Positions 1 to 12,700 of a stretch of DNA of 64,000 nucleotides are shown one piece after another (position 1 is the stretch's first letter; each line of letters opens with the position of its first letter). Position numbers and translations under genes: made by a program. The notes below the pieces were generated by a model. It saw nothing but the letters and a program-made list of their open reading frames with translations, was not told the DNA's origin and did not search any database. The stretch spans positions 12,443,152 through 12,507,151 of the forward strand of contig OZ024784.1 of NCBI GenBank assembly GCA_964017065.1. Direction: 5' to 3'. The DNA is from Haliclona indistincta (lineage: Eukaryota; Porifera; Demospongiae; Haplosclerida; Chalinidae).

Positions 1-1803
1 CTTGGGGAGGTAGTTAGTGTCACAACCTATACTATTAAACAAGTAACACAGAGTATAATTTATAGTGTCACGTGGGACTGTAGCATAAGTTATAGTCTGC
101 TAGGGAGTCTGGGACGTGCCCCTCTAAGAAATTTTTTTTAATTTAGACTTTCAAATTGCCATTAATTTTTGATGCCATTAAATAATTTTGGGAGAACCTT
201 TCACTCCACCCGGCCACCCCTGAACCCAGTCTGTACTAGGTACATGTATCTTGACCTCTTCACTACTCTGTTACATACTTTTATATTTGCACAACTACTA
301 TTAATGTTTAGCCTAAGAGTTGAGAACCAATCCATAACCTGGTGCCAGTATAGAAGGTCGAATGTTCGTCAGTATGCACATTGGTTTGTGTGTGTGATCA
401 ATAACATGGCTAGCAAATACTTATTAAACTTTGTTGTGCGTATGCATGTCAGATTTCTTGTGATATTGTATTGTACCAGACGCGGGCTTTATATTTGCTT
501 AGTTAGTAGTATATGGATATTCTGTCCGTATAAAATTTTGCTTGGTACACAGATATCCTGGAGGCATGAGACTCACGTCCAAGGCATGAGACTTGAAGGG
601 TCTGATTGCACGAGTGGCTTTCTTGTTATGTGATCTTAACAGCGATTATCTATGTGATCACGACACTTCATATTACTGCTCGAATACAGAATACATGTTG
701 CACTCTGTAGCTTGGTTTGCAATTCACATTCTTAGAATAAAATCGAGAAAGCCTTTCTGTCAAATGCTGTGGTCATGCCTTTCTATTTATGAACATACAG
801 TTATATCAGCCACATCCACAACAATGCTGCATGGCAAAATGCAGGGCCCATTTGTAGCTGTACAGGAGTGAGCTACTTACAGTCATTTAACTTCAACTTG
901 TGCAGTTGTATAGCTTGCTTGCCAAATTTAGCAGTTGATTAAAACTTCTTCATTTGTCTGCATTATTGTATTTGTGTATGTTCATTGACAAAGAATTGTA
1001 TGGCACTAGGTAAGAACAATGGTATTATGAAACTGATCATCAATGATAGATACTGTTGCAAAAACTGATCATTGTTATAGTAAATTTCTTTAGAAGTGGT
1101 ATATATACCTGACAACCTTATAAAGAAAAGTTTTCTTTCTAGTACCTTATATGTTCATGATCTTATTACAGGTTACACACATTGAGCTAGACGTTGCAGC
1201 TGTTGTGTGAGTACACATGGCATCTCTCAACTGTCTTTCTGGCACAATTTCTTAAACATCTCCTTCCAGACACTATAACAATCCACATTTTTTCACTATT
1301 ATAGTTAAAACATTATTTTTTGTGTATACACATTGCAAATAATTGATCATTATTGCAAATTTAGCTGCAGTGTGGATTAGTCGGGCTATAATCGGCGCCG
1401 CTATTTTGTTCGTCACAGGAAATTATCAGCTGTCGTTAATGTTTCTCAGTAGTACGCCATTTGATGTGGTAAACTTAAATTGCGCGGGATGACGGGGTCT
1501 TGTAAAATAGGGCGTGGTACACTTGTTTTTAATTTTTTGAGAGACAGACACACCCAACATAAAAACCACCACGAGGCCGAGTTGAGGTGACGAAGAGGAA
1601 GTTCACAGATTCATGCCACCTGCAGTTCCTCTACTCAAGGTTGCCTGATAATAGACTCTGTCTGGACTTTGAAGAATCATTGTAACTTTTGACTGACTGT
1701 GACCAGCTGGGCCTTCAGAGCCCGCCCAAACGCGGTTTCTATCTTGAAACTGCTTGCTTACCACAGAGTACTCAACAGTTGTCCCGTACTACTTTATCGA
1801 GAC
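1..1803. other. Intergenic / 5' region, no gene recognised
   Basis: I see no protein with family resemblance here. The open frames (for example 169-633) have no recognisable motif and no exon-like splice context. The last few hundred bases before 1804 are probably the promoter and 5'UTR of the GPCR gene. The left part could be the 3' flank of a gene outside the window. Confidence 0.5.
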
Positions 1804-4800
1804 ATGGAGAACGCTACAAACAATTGCTCTCTTATAGAGAACATGGTCAACTCATCAGAATCTGCGGCAACCTACGCAACGCAGCTTCTTGTAGTTCCCA
1901 TCTTTGTAATCTCTCTTGTCGGCAACACATGTACTATAGCAGTTATAGCAAGTTTTAAGAAGCAACGAGTACCCGATGTGTTAGTACTTGGTCTGGCCAT
2001 CACTGACATGATTGCCACTCTTATTCCCATCCCCATGACAATATACTCGTATGTAACTCTGAAGACATTCCCTGAGTGTTCTCCGTTGTGTGTGATTTAT
2101 GCAACCATTGCTCAGTTCACAAGATACTCCTCTGCTCTCATCACCACTATCATTGCATTTGAGAGATACCTGGCTATTTGCAGGCCATTCTTCTACAGGA
2201 GCCGATGCTCTCCTGCAGTATTCTGGCTGTGCTTGGTGATAAGCTGGCTGTTAGCAGGGATACTGGCCATTCCTCCGGGCCCTCTTTGGCTGTTGTCAAC
2301 ACACACAGGGTACTGCCTATTTGATTTCACCACAGACTATGCCATTGCAATCATTGTGTATGGTCTGGTTCAGTTTGTGGTGGTGCTTGTGTGTTTTGTG
2401 AGAGTGACAGTCGAGTTGATTAAAGTAAAGAGGAGACGTGATCGCATGAGCTTCTTTAGACGTGCAGCAAAGAAACGATCGGCATCAACATCAACGAGCA
2501 AAGAGTCCAGGCCACCACCATCACCAGGGCTTGTGTCTAGGATCAGTGATTTGGGCAAATCTCTGAAGACAGCAGCTCCAGTATTGTCTGACAAGTTGCA
2601 GCTTGGATCAGAAGCACAGTTCTTACGCATGTTTATTGTTGTTGTCATTTTCTTCTACCTCAGCTGGCTTCCAGTAGTGGTGAGTGTCCCTTCCATTGCA
2701 TATTCTTTACTTCCTTTATTCTATTTCCCACTTCCTCAACTCTGTTGTTGTATAATGGCTTTCAGCATGTAACTCATATGGAGTATGTGGGTATGTATCA
2801 TCTTGTTTCTGGCTAGCCACCTTGATAACCTATACTAGGCATCTGATGTATGTTTATGTTTCTCATCAGTACTCTGAACAGCATGCTGTCTATACTGCAT
2901 GCTGTCTATACTCAGTGTTTCTTTAGCTATTTAAGGAGGTGGATGATCAACATGTGCAGTAGAAAAACAGCAACAAAGATAAACTAGCCTGTAAACTGTG
3001 CTTGTTTAGAAGTGCATCAACAGAAAAATAACTCAATGTGTTGTTGTGCTTGCACATTATCTTGGTCTGGCACGAGCTAGTGTAGCTGTTGTACTGCACT
3101 TGTTCAATTTGTATCAGCAATGACCCTTCAACTGTTCTTTTGTTTTGTTAGCATTATTACTGTTAGTATGTGAGATGCAGCGAAATAAATGCACTCAACA
3201 GATGATACGTGCCTCTGGTACCAAACAACATGCCAGTATGGTATCCCAATAGTTAGTTAAGATCTAATGTGAAGCTCATGAATTGAGTCTTTGTTGTGGT
3301 TGACTCTCTAATCTAAGTAGTTACATCTGTTTGTCAGAGGAAAGAACCCAGAGAAGGGGTCTGTTCATATAAGCAACTAATATTTTTGCCTCAAGTACTT
3401 GTATCATTGATGTGAAATAGAGAGCCAAATAGATGATTTGGTGAACCTGCATCAGGAGGCTGGAATAATTGTCTTTCTCAGAGAATAAACTAGCTCACTG
3501 ATAGCCGGAACTTAGTATCAAAATAAGATTCATTGAGACCAGTGCTAGTGTGTATCCTTCTCTCTGGAATTAGTCCAATTCCTATTTTGAGAACTAGTAT
3601 GGTACTTAGTTGATTTAGGCACTACGCTAAGAATGACAGATGTTGTGTGCCTCGATGTATGACAATTGTCAGTACATGTAACATGGCTGGTTTAGTCAAG
3701 AGGGGAAATGAACACAAGGTTACATTCCATTCACATGGGCTAATTGTATGCAGCAAATAACATGTTTGTTGGCACTTGCTCAGCACATTAAGCATGCAAG
3801 GTTCTCAGATGACTTGTGTTTACTACAAGATATCATATGAGTAGTGGTGGAAACATGATGTACAGATGAGATCTGTTTGGAGGTGTTATAGTACCCTTAC
3901 ATGTAGTCAGCAAGCTGGCTAGCAGCTTTGCACCCTCAAATGAATAATCTTCCTCTGCATACTTAACTCAATCCTCACCTGTAGGTGATGATCATTCATG
4001 CTCAGGTGGTGAAAAGGGAAGATTCAGATGCTATTTTTTGGGGCATCAGACTCACTGTCATTAGTTTGGCTATCAACCCATTTCTCTATGGCTTGCTGGC
4101 TGGACAGTACAGAAAAGCGTACCTGTACGTGCTAAGACTGATATTAAGCAAATGTTGCTCATGTGTGAGCCCACCAAAGAGGAATGTATTTGGTGAGTGA
4201 GAAGTTGCACACTGACAGCCGTGGGCAAGGGAAATAGTAATGGAGCTGTAAAGCTATGTACTTGTTTTGTGCGTTTGGAATGCTTTGTGTCTGTACTGAC
4301 AAGAGCATATTGGATTTCCTATTGTAGTTCTGCTAGCGACAGAATTAAGTGACCATGTAGGAATTGCCTATTGTGGAGTGTTGTTGTTGTTGTGTACAAG
4401 ACACACAGAGAGAGACTACGGGTGTGACCAATCCTTATTGAGTCTACCCTTTGTTTTGACAAGAGAATTTAAGATCAGATAAAAGTCGCATTAAGGTCGT
4501 TAGTGATTTACACTAAGTAACACTTGTAAACTGTAATGGAATGCAATACTTTGTCTTCTGCTTTAACTAATAATTGATCGCTGTGTGCGTGAACACACAA
4601 CATTTGTACTCAGTACACATTTATAGTCAAGTGTGTACTGTGTATCTGTTCTATAGCAAGAGCATCCAGTTTCGTGGACTCGTCTATCTCCTCAGATGAT
4701 GGTCATCGAAGGACCCATCCTCAGTTCCATCTAGCAGCTGTCACTAACAAATCTGCATTTATCCCAACTGAGTAAGTATACTACGCTTATAAATATAAGT

Positions 4801-5735
4801 TAGACAATGGTTTGAGGTGTCTGTGGAGTGTTAGATTGCTGCAGAAACCGATTTATGGACTTTCCAAACGTGTAACATGTGGGCATCTATTTCGGTTTCC
4901 AAGGCCGATCTACACTCTGTAGACAACAAACGAAGTGCTCAAGGTAGTAGAAAGCCATAGGAGTCGGCAGTGTTGACCAACAGCGCGTTTCGAACAATAG
5001 CAGTATAATCTCTTGTGCTTTTTTTGACAACGCCATGTTTTTGTGATATTAAGTGCGTGTTTATAAGTGAATAAGTTGAGTCCAGAGGTGAATAAGTAAC
5101 TTATACCACCTCTGGCTGACCAATCAGATTGCTGAATTGCACTTAGTTCCCTCTAGCTATGGTCTGACCTGTCTGCCATACAAAGCAGTATGCTCACTCA
5201 GTAGTGCATGATGGCTACAGTGGAGCCCTCTAAGGCGGACACCATCGGGACCAACAAAAATTGTCCATTGTAGAGAGCGTGTCCTCTGGTCAGGGGTATA
5301 TTATACATTATGTGGGTTGTCCTCCAAGAGGGGTCCGGTTCCGCTGTACACCATTTGTGATTACCTCATTTTCTTATAGCTCTGAGTCGCTGGAGAATGG
5401 GACAGTATTTACTCCCACTATTGATAATGATAGAGATGAAGAAAAATTTATAGTGCCCATCACAAAGGTAAAATTATATTTATAGAAAAGACTTATTGCA
5501 TTTGAATTGTCTTGCAACACTCTCTCAGGAAGAATCAGGTGCCAAGAACACTCAACCGCGATCTAACTCACTAACAAATGGCCATGCCATGTTTCCACAT
5601 CACACAAGTAAACACCTCTCTCCCTTCTCCCTCAGTGGCTTCATGGTCAGATTCAACAGTCTACAAAGCCTCGCCAAGACACGAAGGTTAGAGAGCAACA
5701 TTTCAAGTCATCGCAGTCAACCAGCCCTCATCTAG
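1804..5735 (+). CDS. Class A (rhodopsin-like) GPCR, prostanoid-receptor-like
   Basis: A seven-transmembrane receptor predicted at the plasma membrane. Five exons join in frame: 1804-2679, 3985-4192, 4657-4771, 5380-5467 and 5529-5735, giving 497 residues. Exon 1 codes for the N-glycosylatable N-terminus (NATNNCS, NSS), TM1 with GN, TM2 with LAITD, TM3 ending in FERYLAI (an E/DRY variant), the TM3 and ECL2 cysteines (PLCVIY, GYCLFD), TM4-TM6 and a basic third loop. Exon 2 codes for TM7 with NPFLYG and a Cys-rich post-TM7 segment (KCCSC). Exons 3-5 are a Ser-rich cytoplasmic tail. The GYCLFDFTT loop and ERYLAI resemble prostanoid receptors, but the ligand is not knowable from this. The ATG at 1804 is preferred because it starts just before the glycosylated N-terminus; an in-frame upstream start would add a non-signal-like extension. 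A plus-strand AATAAA lies near 5811. The gene is convergent with cyclin L, about 115 bp away. Confidence 0.85.
5218..5346. mobile_element. MITE with CAGTGGA-type terminal inverted repeats
   Basis: This element lies inside the third GPCR intron. The left end starts CAGTGGAGCCCTCTAAGG and the right end, read in reverse complement, starts CAGCGGAACCGGACC. TA dinucleotides flank both sides, at 5216-5217 and 5347-5348. Internal sequence (ACACCAT, GGACCAACAAAA, CCTCTGGTCAGGGGT) matches in reverse complement a second element at 38862-39038. TA duplication and CAGTGGAACC-like ends fit a Tc1/mariner (pogo-like) non-autonomous element. Confidence 0.75.
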
Positions 5736-5850
5736 TTAATGTATCGAAACTGTATCATACTCAATTGTATTATTGTTGAAAGCAAGACAAGACATTATCT
5801 TGAACATATTAAATAAACATTATACTGCAGTCATAATGATTAACAACACT

Positions 5851-8800
5851 TCATCTGTAAGACTCTGACTTCCGCAATTGGTGGTTGTAATAATCACGAT
5901 CTCTTGAAGAACGATCTGACGAACTGCGTACCATGTCATACTTTGTATAGCGTTGCTCATGTTCTCTCTTGGATTCGTGATCCCTTCTGTGACGATGTCG
6001 ATGGTGATGGCGACGATGATGCTCAGGACTCATGCTCCTACTTCTACTCCTCTCTCTGTGTCTGTGTTTGTCTGATGATCGATGCTTGTGGTGTCGTCGA
6101 TGAGTATATCTTTCATCGTCTGATCCTTGTAGGGCCGATGCACCATTGTAAGTGGACGATGGGCTACCACTACTGCGTGTGCTATGGCCATCTTCAGAAC
6201 TGATCCGGATTGGGCTGTGTATTGGTTTGTATGCTTGAGGCAGAGACCCTCGTCTACTGTCTGACTTAACAAGGCGAGGCTTCTTCTCGGAAGGAGACCC
6301 AGAAGGTGATGATGCAGCGGAATTTCCTCTTTTCTGACCATTACTGATTGGTGAGGATTGCTTAGAGTTCGAGGGAGATATCCTAGAGGTCTGCTGTACT
6401 AGAGGACTGTTCCTGTAGTCAAAAGCAAGTGCATCAAAAACAGTGCACAGCAAACTAGTAGCTACTTACTTAGCTCCCTTCTGTAGTGGACTCTTAGACT
6501 GGGGTCTGAGCTGACCAGAGATAGGCAGAGCTAACAGTGGAGAACCAACATTAGGAGACCCTATAGAGACAAAAACAAACCAGTGCAGGAGCATGTGTGT
6601 TATAGCAGCTACCTGATTGCGAGTTTGTTGATGGACCTTTCACTAAAGCAACCTCTTTAATTTCTATCTGTCTCTTTTGCTGAAACAAAGTATATTGAGA
6701 AATAATAAAGCAGGACAGTACTCACCACCTGTTCTCTGAGTGCTGTGATCTGCTTCTCCAGTTCTTCTAGAGGCTGCTTAGTGTGCTGGTACAGAGCAAG
6801 CAACTCAACACAAATAGCCTGAAGTGAGAATAATGACACAGAGACACTCACAGGCAGTCATATAATCATGCTCACTTTGACATCTCTATACTTTACATCA
6901 AACAGCAGCCACCATGCTGGCTTTTCAGGCAGAGGAATCTGAAGGAGCACACAGTAGTTGCTAGCATGGTGTCGTAATAACCAGACTCACCTCAAGATGG
7001 CGAGCTGACAGGAATAGACATGCACAGGCAATAGCTTGAATAGAAAACCTTACAAACACATTGGTCTGTAGGCTGTCATTCATGTAGTTCCTATAATACA
7101 ATGATGTAAACTAAATTGGGTCACTATAATTCTCTTACCATGCTCTCTGTGCTAGCTGAGTGTTGTCCTTTTGCTCAAGAAATTTCAGGTAAGAAATAAT
7201 CAGCTAAAGTATGAGTTGAGTAACTATATTATAGCGACAAGGACAGACACACATACCTTATGAGGGTGCTGTACATGTACACAAAAGCCTAGCTCCTTTA
7301 GAAGAAACCGCTCGTACTTGATGACAGTATTCTTAGTAGAGAAATACTGCTCTCCAGTATACTCCATGGGCACTATAGTCCTGAAAGAAGAGAAGATTAT
7401 CATGACAGATGACAGAGAATCAGAGGTGTGAGCACAGTGATGTTGGGTGGACAATATTGTGCAGCTTCAAGGTACACATCCATCAGGAAAGCTACCAAAC
7501 ACACAAAGTCTGACATAACATACACAATATTTCCGCCATGAAGGATCTTGATCAGTACATAACAAAATACAATCACACTTTGTCGTGTTCTAACACTCCA
7601 GATAGTTACAAAGTACATCCTTAGCTTACAGCTTCTTTCAGTCATTGGTGGCCATCTTCAAAGCATCACCATAGCTACATAGCTTACTACTGCAGTCTGC
7701 ATGTTCACAATTTCTTCTCCATTAGTTTAACTGCATACAATGTGGTGGAGGTGACATCCAGGTCTATTAGTTTACTGCTAGATCAAACAGGTCCAATGAA
7801 TTACTGTTCCCATTACATCGTAGAAGACAATAATCAAGAACGCTCCATTTAGCAGAAAGATATGGTGTCTCCCACAGCTTGTTGTGGCAGTCTTGATACA
7901 AACAAAATAATGTGGAAAACAAAATTAACAAAGGTATACATTATGTAACATTTCTACCAGAGTGTGCAAGGAGAGAGAGAGAGAGATCACTTGTACCAAT
8001 ACAGACAGTCCCTGTGATGGCTTACCAGATAAGAGTTGAGCTGCTGTCACCACGCCACGCTAGCGCTCATGCTGGCTGCGAGTGGCTGGGACAGCAACAA
8101 AATGCATACAGTAAGTACACAATGATAACACATCACACACACACACACACTCTCTCAAGTTGATTTTAGACCACCATACCCTAGTGAACTTTTGTCACAT
8201 AACAAAATTCGATATGTTATTTTCTGTCTTGGTCACCAACATGACAAGTTCTTTTCAGGCCCGGCGCGGGCAGTAGGGCCAGGCCCATACCACTTTTCGT
8301 CTGAATATAGCCACACCTGCACGTTATACCCACAAACGCATGCGGTAAACGAGCACGATACACCCTTTCGCAACGACGACTAGGTCCAGTACGAGCAGTA
8401 GGGGTTCTGTACAATAATCATATGAATTCTGTAGATTATAACATGGTATCAGAAAAACTAATTTTGCCAACACCGGCCACGGAATTACTGTAAAAAGCAA
8501 TAATAGGTTCTGGGTGCAGCCCCCAGACCCCTGCTATGTGGTTTTCAAATGCCCCTACCACTTGCTCAGAGCCTTAAAACTAAAATAGATTTGAACTTAT
8601 TAGAAAAATTGTGACAAAAGGTGCCATATGTATGGTGTTCCTTATACAGCTCTCAATAATAATGTCTAAAATGATGAAATTTTCGATTCAGGTCTTGCTA
8701 TACAATAAGTTGTGCGATTCAACATACGTACAATGTGGCGTCGACACTGTCTGCAACCCCACCCAACACACCACTGCTCAGCATGACAATATGCAATGAC

Positions 8801-9303
8801 CAACCTTCCAGTTCTCTTCTGTTTTAGATGATGAAATACATTAATAACATCTCTTAACCGACGACAGTTCTCCTCAATCTTTGCCGCTAGGAATAGACAT
8901 GCCATTGCCATTGGCTGTTCATAGGAGAAATGGTTAAGGTTATTATATCAACAGACAAATAATATTGTCAACGAACTCACAAATATGCTGTACTTGACAA
9001 ATGATTTGGAATAGAAAAACCTTTGAAACAAGACTTGGGCAGTCGCCATAGCAACCTTGCAAACACAAAAGGATTAAAACCTAGAAGCACAACTAGGGCA
9101 AAAACTGTTACCTGTGGCAATCTTAACAAAAGACCAGCCGATTGAATATACTCGCATCCTACTATCCTTAAATCTGCCTCCAACCCGGGACTGACACCAT
9201 CCTTACGAGAAGGAGTCTCTCTTAGTCTTTCTTCGGAAATGAAACAGTTTTCCAAGCTAAGAGATACACGAGAATACTCCTTTGGAGGGGCTGATACCGC
9301 CAT
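5851..9303 (-). CDS. CCNL: Cyclin L (CDK11/12-type splicing-associated cyclin)
   Basis: A nuclear cyclin that, in other animals, partners CDK11 and acts in transcription and pre-mRNA splicing. Exons read in frame on the minus strand: 9112-9303, 8981-9055, 8805-8914, 7257-7380, 7139-7203, 6991-7090, 6876-6938, 6726-6818, then about 6600-6680, 6475-6560 and 5851-6412. Cyclin box 1 is seen as [15 protein letters not shown] plus [16 protein letters not shown] and [16 protein letters not shown]; box 2 as [30 protein letters not shown] and [11 protein letters not shown]. All are cyclin L hallmarks. The C-terminus is Arg/Ser/His-rich ([24 protein letters not shown]), as in the RS domain of cyclin L. 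Start ATG at 9303; stop at 5851. The 1.4 kb intron 7381-8804 is the only large one. It is divergent from the POM121-like gene. Confidence 0.93.
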
Positions 9304-9788
9304 GGCGAGGTTTACTATAATACTATAAAATACAAATTACAATAATGAACAGTAAAATACCTAAATAGGCAAAGGTAGGTTGTTGAACAATTACGAGGGT
9401 TGACAAATCTAGAGGAAGGGACGAACGTACTATCGAATGGGACACTTTACGAGTCACGACGCCATTTTGTTGTGCACAAACCAATTTTAACCGCAAATGA
9501 GCTAATTGCGACGTCATGATTACGTTTTGCGCATGCGTTCAACTAGCGCGCGCTAGTTTGCGCGCACGTGACTAAACCGATGATGTCATCGGGCGCGTGT
9601 ACTGACAACGCAGTTTGAGTTTTCGAATCTTATTGGGCGACGGTGACGGTGTCCTTTCCCAGCCAGAACTGAAAAGTGCGCGATATAGCAGAAAAACAGT
9701 GATTGTGTGCGTTCGATATTTGAGTTCATGTCGTGCAGAAAAGATATTTGTTTTCAACCTCTTTTGCTCTGTTCTTTCAAGTCCAACG
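9304..9788. promoter_or_regulatory. Bidirectional promoter of cyclin L and POM121-like gene
   Basis: This 485-bp gap separates two divergent start codons. It contains a CGACGTCAT CRE-like site (about 9510-9518), an NRF1-like TGCGCATGCG (9528-9537), the GC palindrome ACTAGCGCGCGCTAGT just after it, an E-box CACGTG, and CGATGATGTCATCG. These are seen directly; factor binding is inferred from known vertebrate motifs. Confidence 0.55.
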
Positions 9789-12700
9789 ATGTCGATCTAC
9801 GTTTCCCGAGCTAATAAGCGTGGTGGTTCATCTAGTCCTGTCACTCCCAACAGTACAATGGTGTCTACCAGTTCTTCAGTCGAAGAAGTGAAGGCAAAGT
9901 TGAATTTCAGGTGTGTAGTTGTGGGCGGGGCTTAGCAATTATGTAGCTCATTATTAATTTTATTGCACTGGTCTTCTCGTACAGTTTAGCTAACAGATCT
10001 CCTTTGCTCAAGACCAGCAGCAGCAGGGTGTCACCATACAATGTCCCATTGCACAACAACAAGTATCACTTACGAGAATATCACATGTCCAGACAAGACC
10101 CAGCTGTTCTTGATCACATGTACTTTTCAAACTCGCACTTAGATTCTACACTTCAGAAATCTCCTCCCGACACATTCAACAGGTATAATATAATTTTGTC
10201 AAGTCAGTCAAGACTTTAGCTTTTGTTTCATTGCAGGCCCCGACATCAAAAAATGGGATTACCATCTGCTCCACTAGCTAGAGCTGGTCAGAGACAGTCT
10301 GTTGTAATGGCTGCACTCAGAAAGCATGTGCTGACTAACAATCATAGTCCTCCTGGTGTCTCCAGCTTAGTGCGGCTGGCCTCTCAAGGGCCTTCTACCA
10401 GCTCTCGTAACCTCACCATCAGTCCTGTTGTGGTGCATCACTCTCAAATCAATAATGAGCCACCATTGCTAGATGTATCAAAACTGTCCACTCCTCCTTC
10501 AAACCTGCCTGCTCAGCCTGACCCTTGTGACAAGAATGTAGTTGTGTCTGCTCTAAAGCAAAAGAGGTGAATGAGTTAATTTGTGTCTCTGCACTCTGTC
10601 AGCTTATTCTTTATCTTCAGTCGTAAGCGTTGGTTCAATAAAACTGACAACCATTCTCTAGCTGATGAAGACCTGTCTGGGCTCAGTCAGCCAGTGGCTA
10701 AAAAATCAAGGCCCCACTCTGTTAGGGATCAGTTAACCAATAACTTAACTCCTCATAAGGTGGTGGGAATCAAAAGATCCAACGTGGCCAGTTCACTCTC
10801 TACTGAAACACTATCAAAGAAACCTACTTTAGTAACCAAGAGAAACAGGTATGTTCAAAAACCACTTTTTATAGAATGCATGGAAAAGGTACTGTAACAT
10901 GTGCATGTTTGCTACAGTACATGCTATATGGTATCATGATTCAGTGCTAACTGCACAACCTTATTTTGTTTTTCTGACTGTCAATAGAATCAGTCTACCT
11001 GATCCTAATGTGGAAGACAATAGTCAACACTCTTCATCACCAGTAAATGTGACAGTAGCAACAGAGGAGAGTGAAATCTGCTCTGATGAGAGTGACCCTG
11101 CTAAAGTGAGCTTTACTCAGTTGGTTTGGTATGCTTTGATGTCTACTAAAGTAAATCAACACTTGTGTATACTAATTGCTTAACTGTGACCTTTCTTCCA
11201 GGAGGAGGCATTGCTCAAGCTAAAGCAGAAACTAACACAGGTGTTTCCTTCACCTAGCTCTGGACCCTCTACTTGTAAGAGAAAGAAGCGACCCGTTTAT
11301 TGTGCTACTGGATCTGTGATGCCATTAGTAAGTGCTTGTCATGCAATAATTACTGTAAAAAATTATTGTTCTTATTTACAGCCACCTCCTTCTGCCTATC
11401 CTGTGACAGCTGAAGACTTGAGAAAGGACAGAGAAGAGGGTCTGGCCAGGATCAGAAGATATCTTCTCTCTGATAATGATAACAACCAAGGTATAGTAGT
11501 TATGAGCACATTTCTCTTTTGAGTGATCTGAGGTCACAAGTGTGTGTTTTATGGATGTATTGTCTTTCCACAGTTTCTGCTGATAATACACAACAAGTCT
11601 CTTCTCTTGCTCTCTCTACCTCTTCATCTGCCTTGCTGTCAGCTGGTCCCCTACCTACCATTACCACCACTACTGCCACTATCGGCAACAACATCACACT
11701 CAGTGGAGGATTGAGCTTAGGAGTAACAGCTTCAGCTAGCGCTCCAAGCATTTTAGCCAAACCAGTTACTACTTCTTCTGTTGGAGGCAGTCATGTTTTA
11801 GGAGAGCTAGGGAAGCTGTCTAGTGGAGACATTGCTAAACAGTCTTCAAGTGGTCCCTCGTTCTTTGCTACTTCAACTGCTTCACTGCTTCCTATTGCTT
11901 CAAATTGTAACCTTGTTTCGTCATCTGAAAGTGCTGCAATGTTGTCTTTTCCTCCTTCTGTATCTAGTTCATCAATATCTGCTTCTCCAATGCTTTGTTC
12001 ACGAGGTACTAGTACTGCAGCTGTTACTTCTAACACTACCCTAGTCTCCAGTGATGCCTCTGCTTCTTCTGTCCCTGATAGTTCATGTTCCAAGGCTGCG
12101 AGTACTGGCACTGTCATAGATAATTCCAGTATCACAAACAGTACACAGTCTTCAGCAAAAAGTGAACCTCTAGCTTCTGGTCAACAGTTAGCTACAACTA
12201 CCAGCAGTTCTGCATTGGCTTCCAAAGCTTCTATCCAGGGTTCTTCCTCTATTCAGCTGCCTAAAACAGCACTGCCTCTTAATGTTCAACCACAAAGTGC
12301 AATGATATTCAACTCACAAACACAGCAGGCATCATCAACTGTTGCTAGCGTTTCACAATCCATCAATCAAGCGAATGTGCTTTTATCTTTTGATGGCTCA
12401 GCGAAACAGTCTGTAGCCAGTAGTGTACCAAGCATGACATTTGGTCAACAACTAAACAAACCAATTACCTCTCAGCAGTCACAGCAAGCAGTAGGGATAC
12501 TCTTTGGAAAACTTCAAACAGCCACCTTGCCATCATCTCAGTTAGGTGCACAACAGCCATCGGGCACAGGGAATCAGCAACTATCAGGCTTTGGTTCGCA
12601 GCAACAGCCATTAACCACTGGACTCCAGCAGCCATTGACCACAGGGCTTTCAGGCTTTGGTCTCCAGCAACAGCCATCATCCACTGGGAATCAACAACTA

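Noticed and set aside
169..871. Possible gene at the left edge
   Set aside because: Frames have no motif, no splice signals in phase and a random composition.
8250..8420. GC-rich segment with repeated GCAGTAGGG in the cyclin L intron
   Set aside because: No inverted ends or frame could be supported; probably a degraded repeat.
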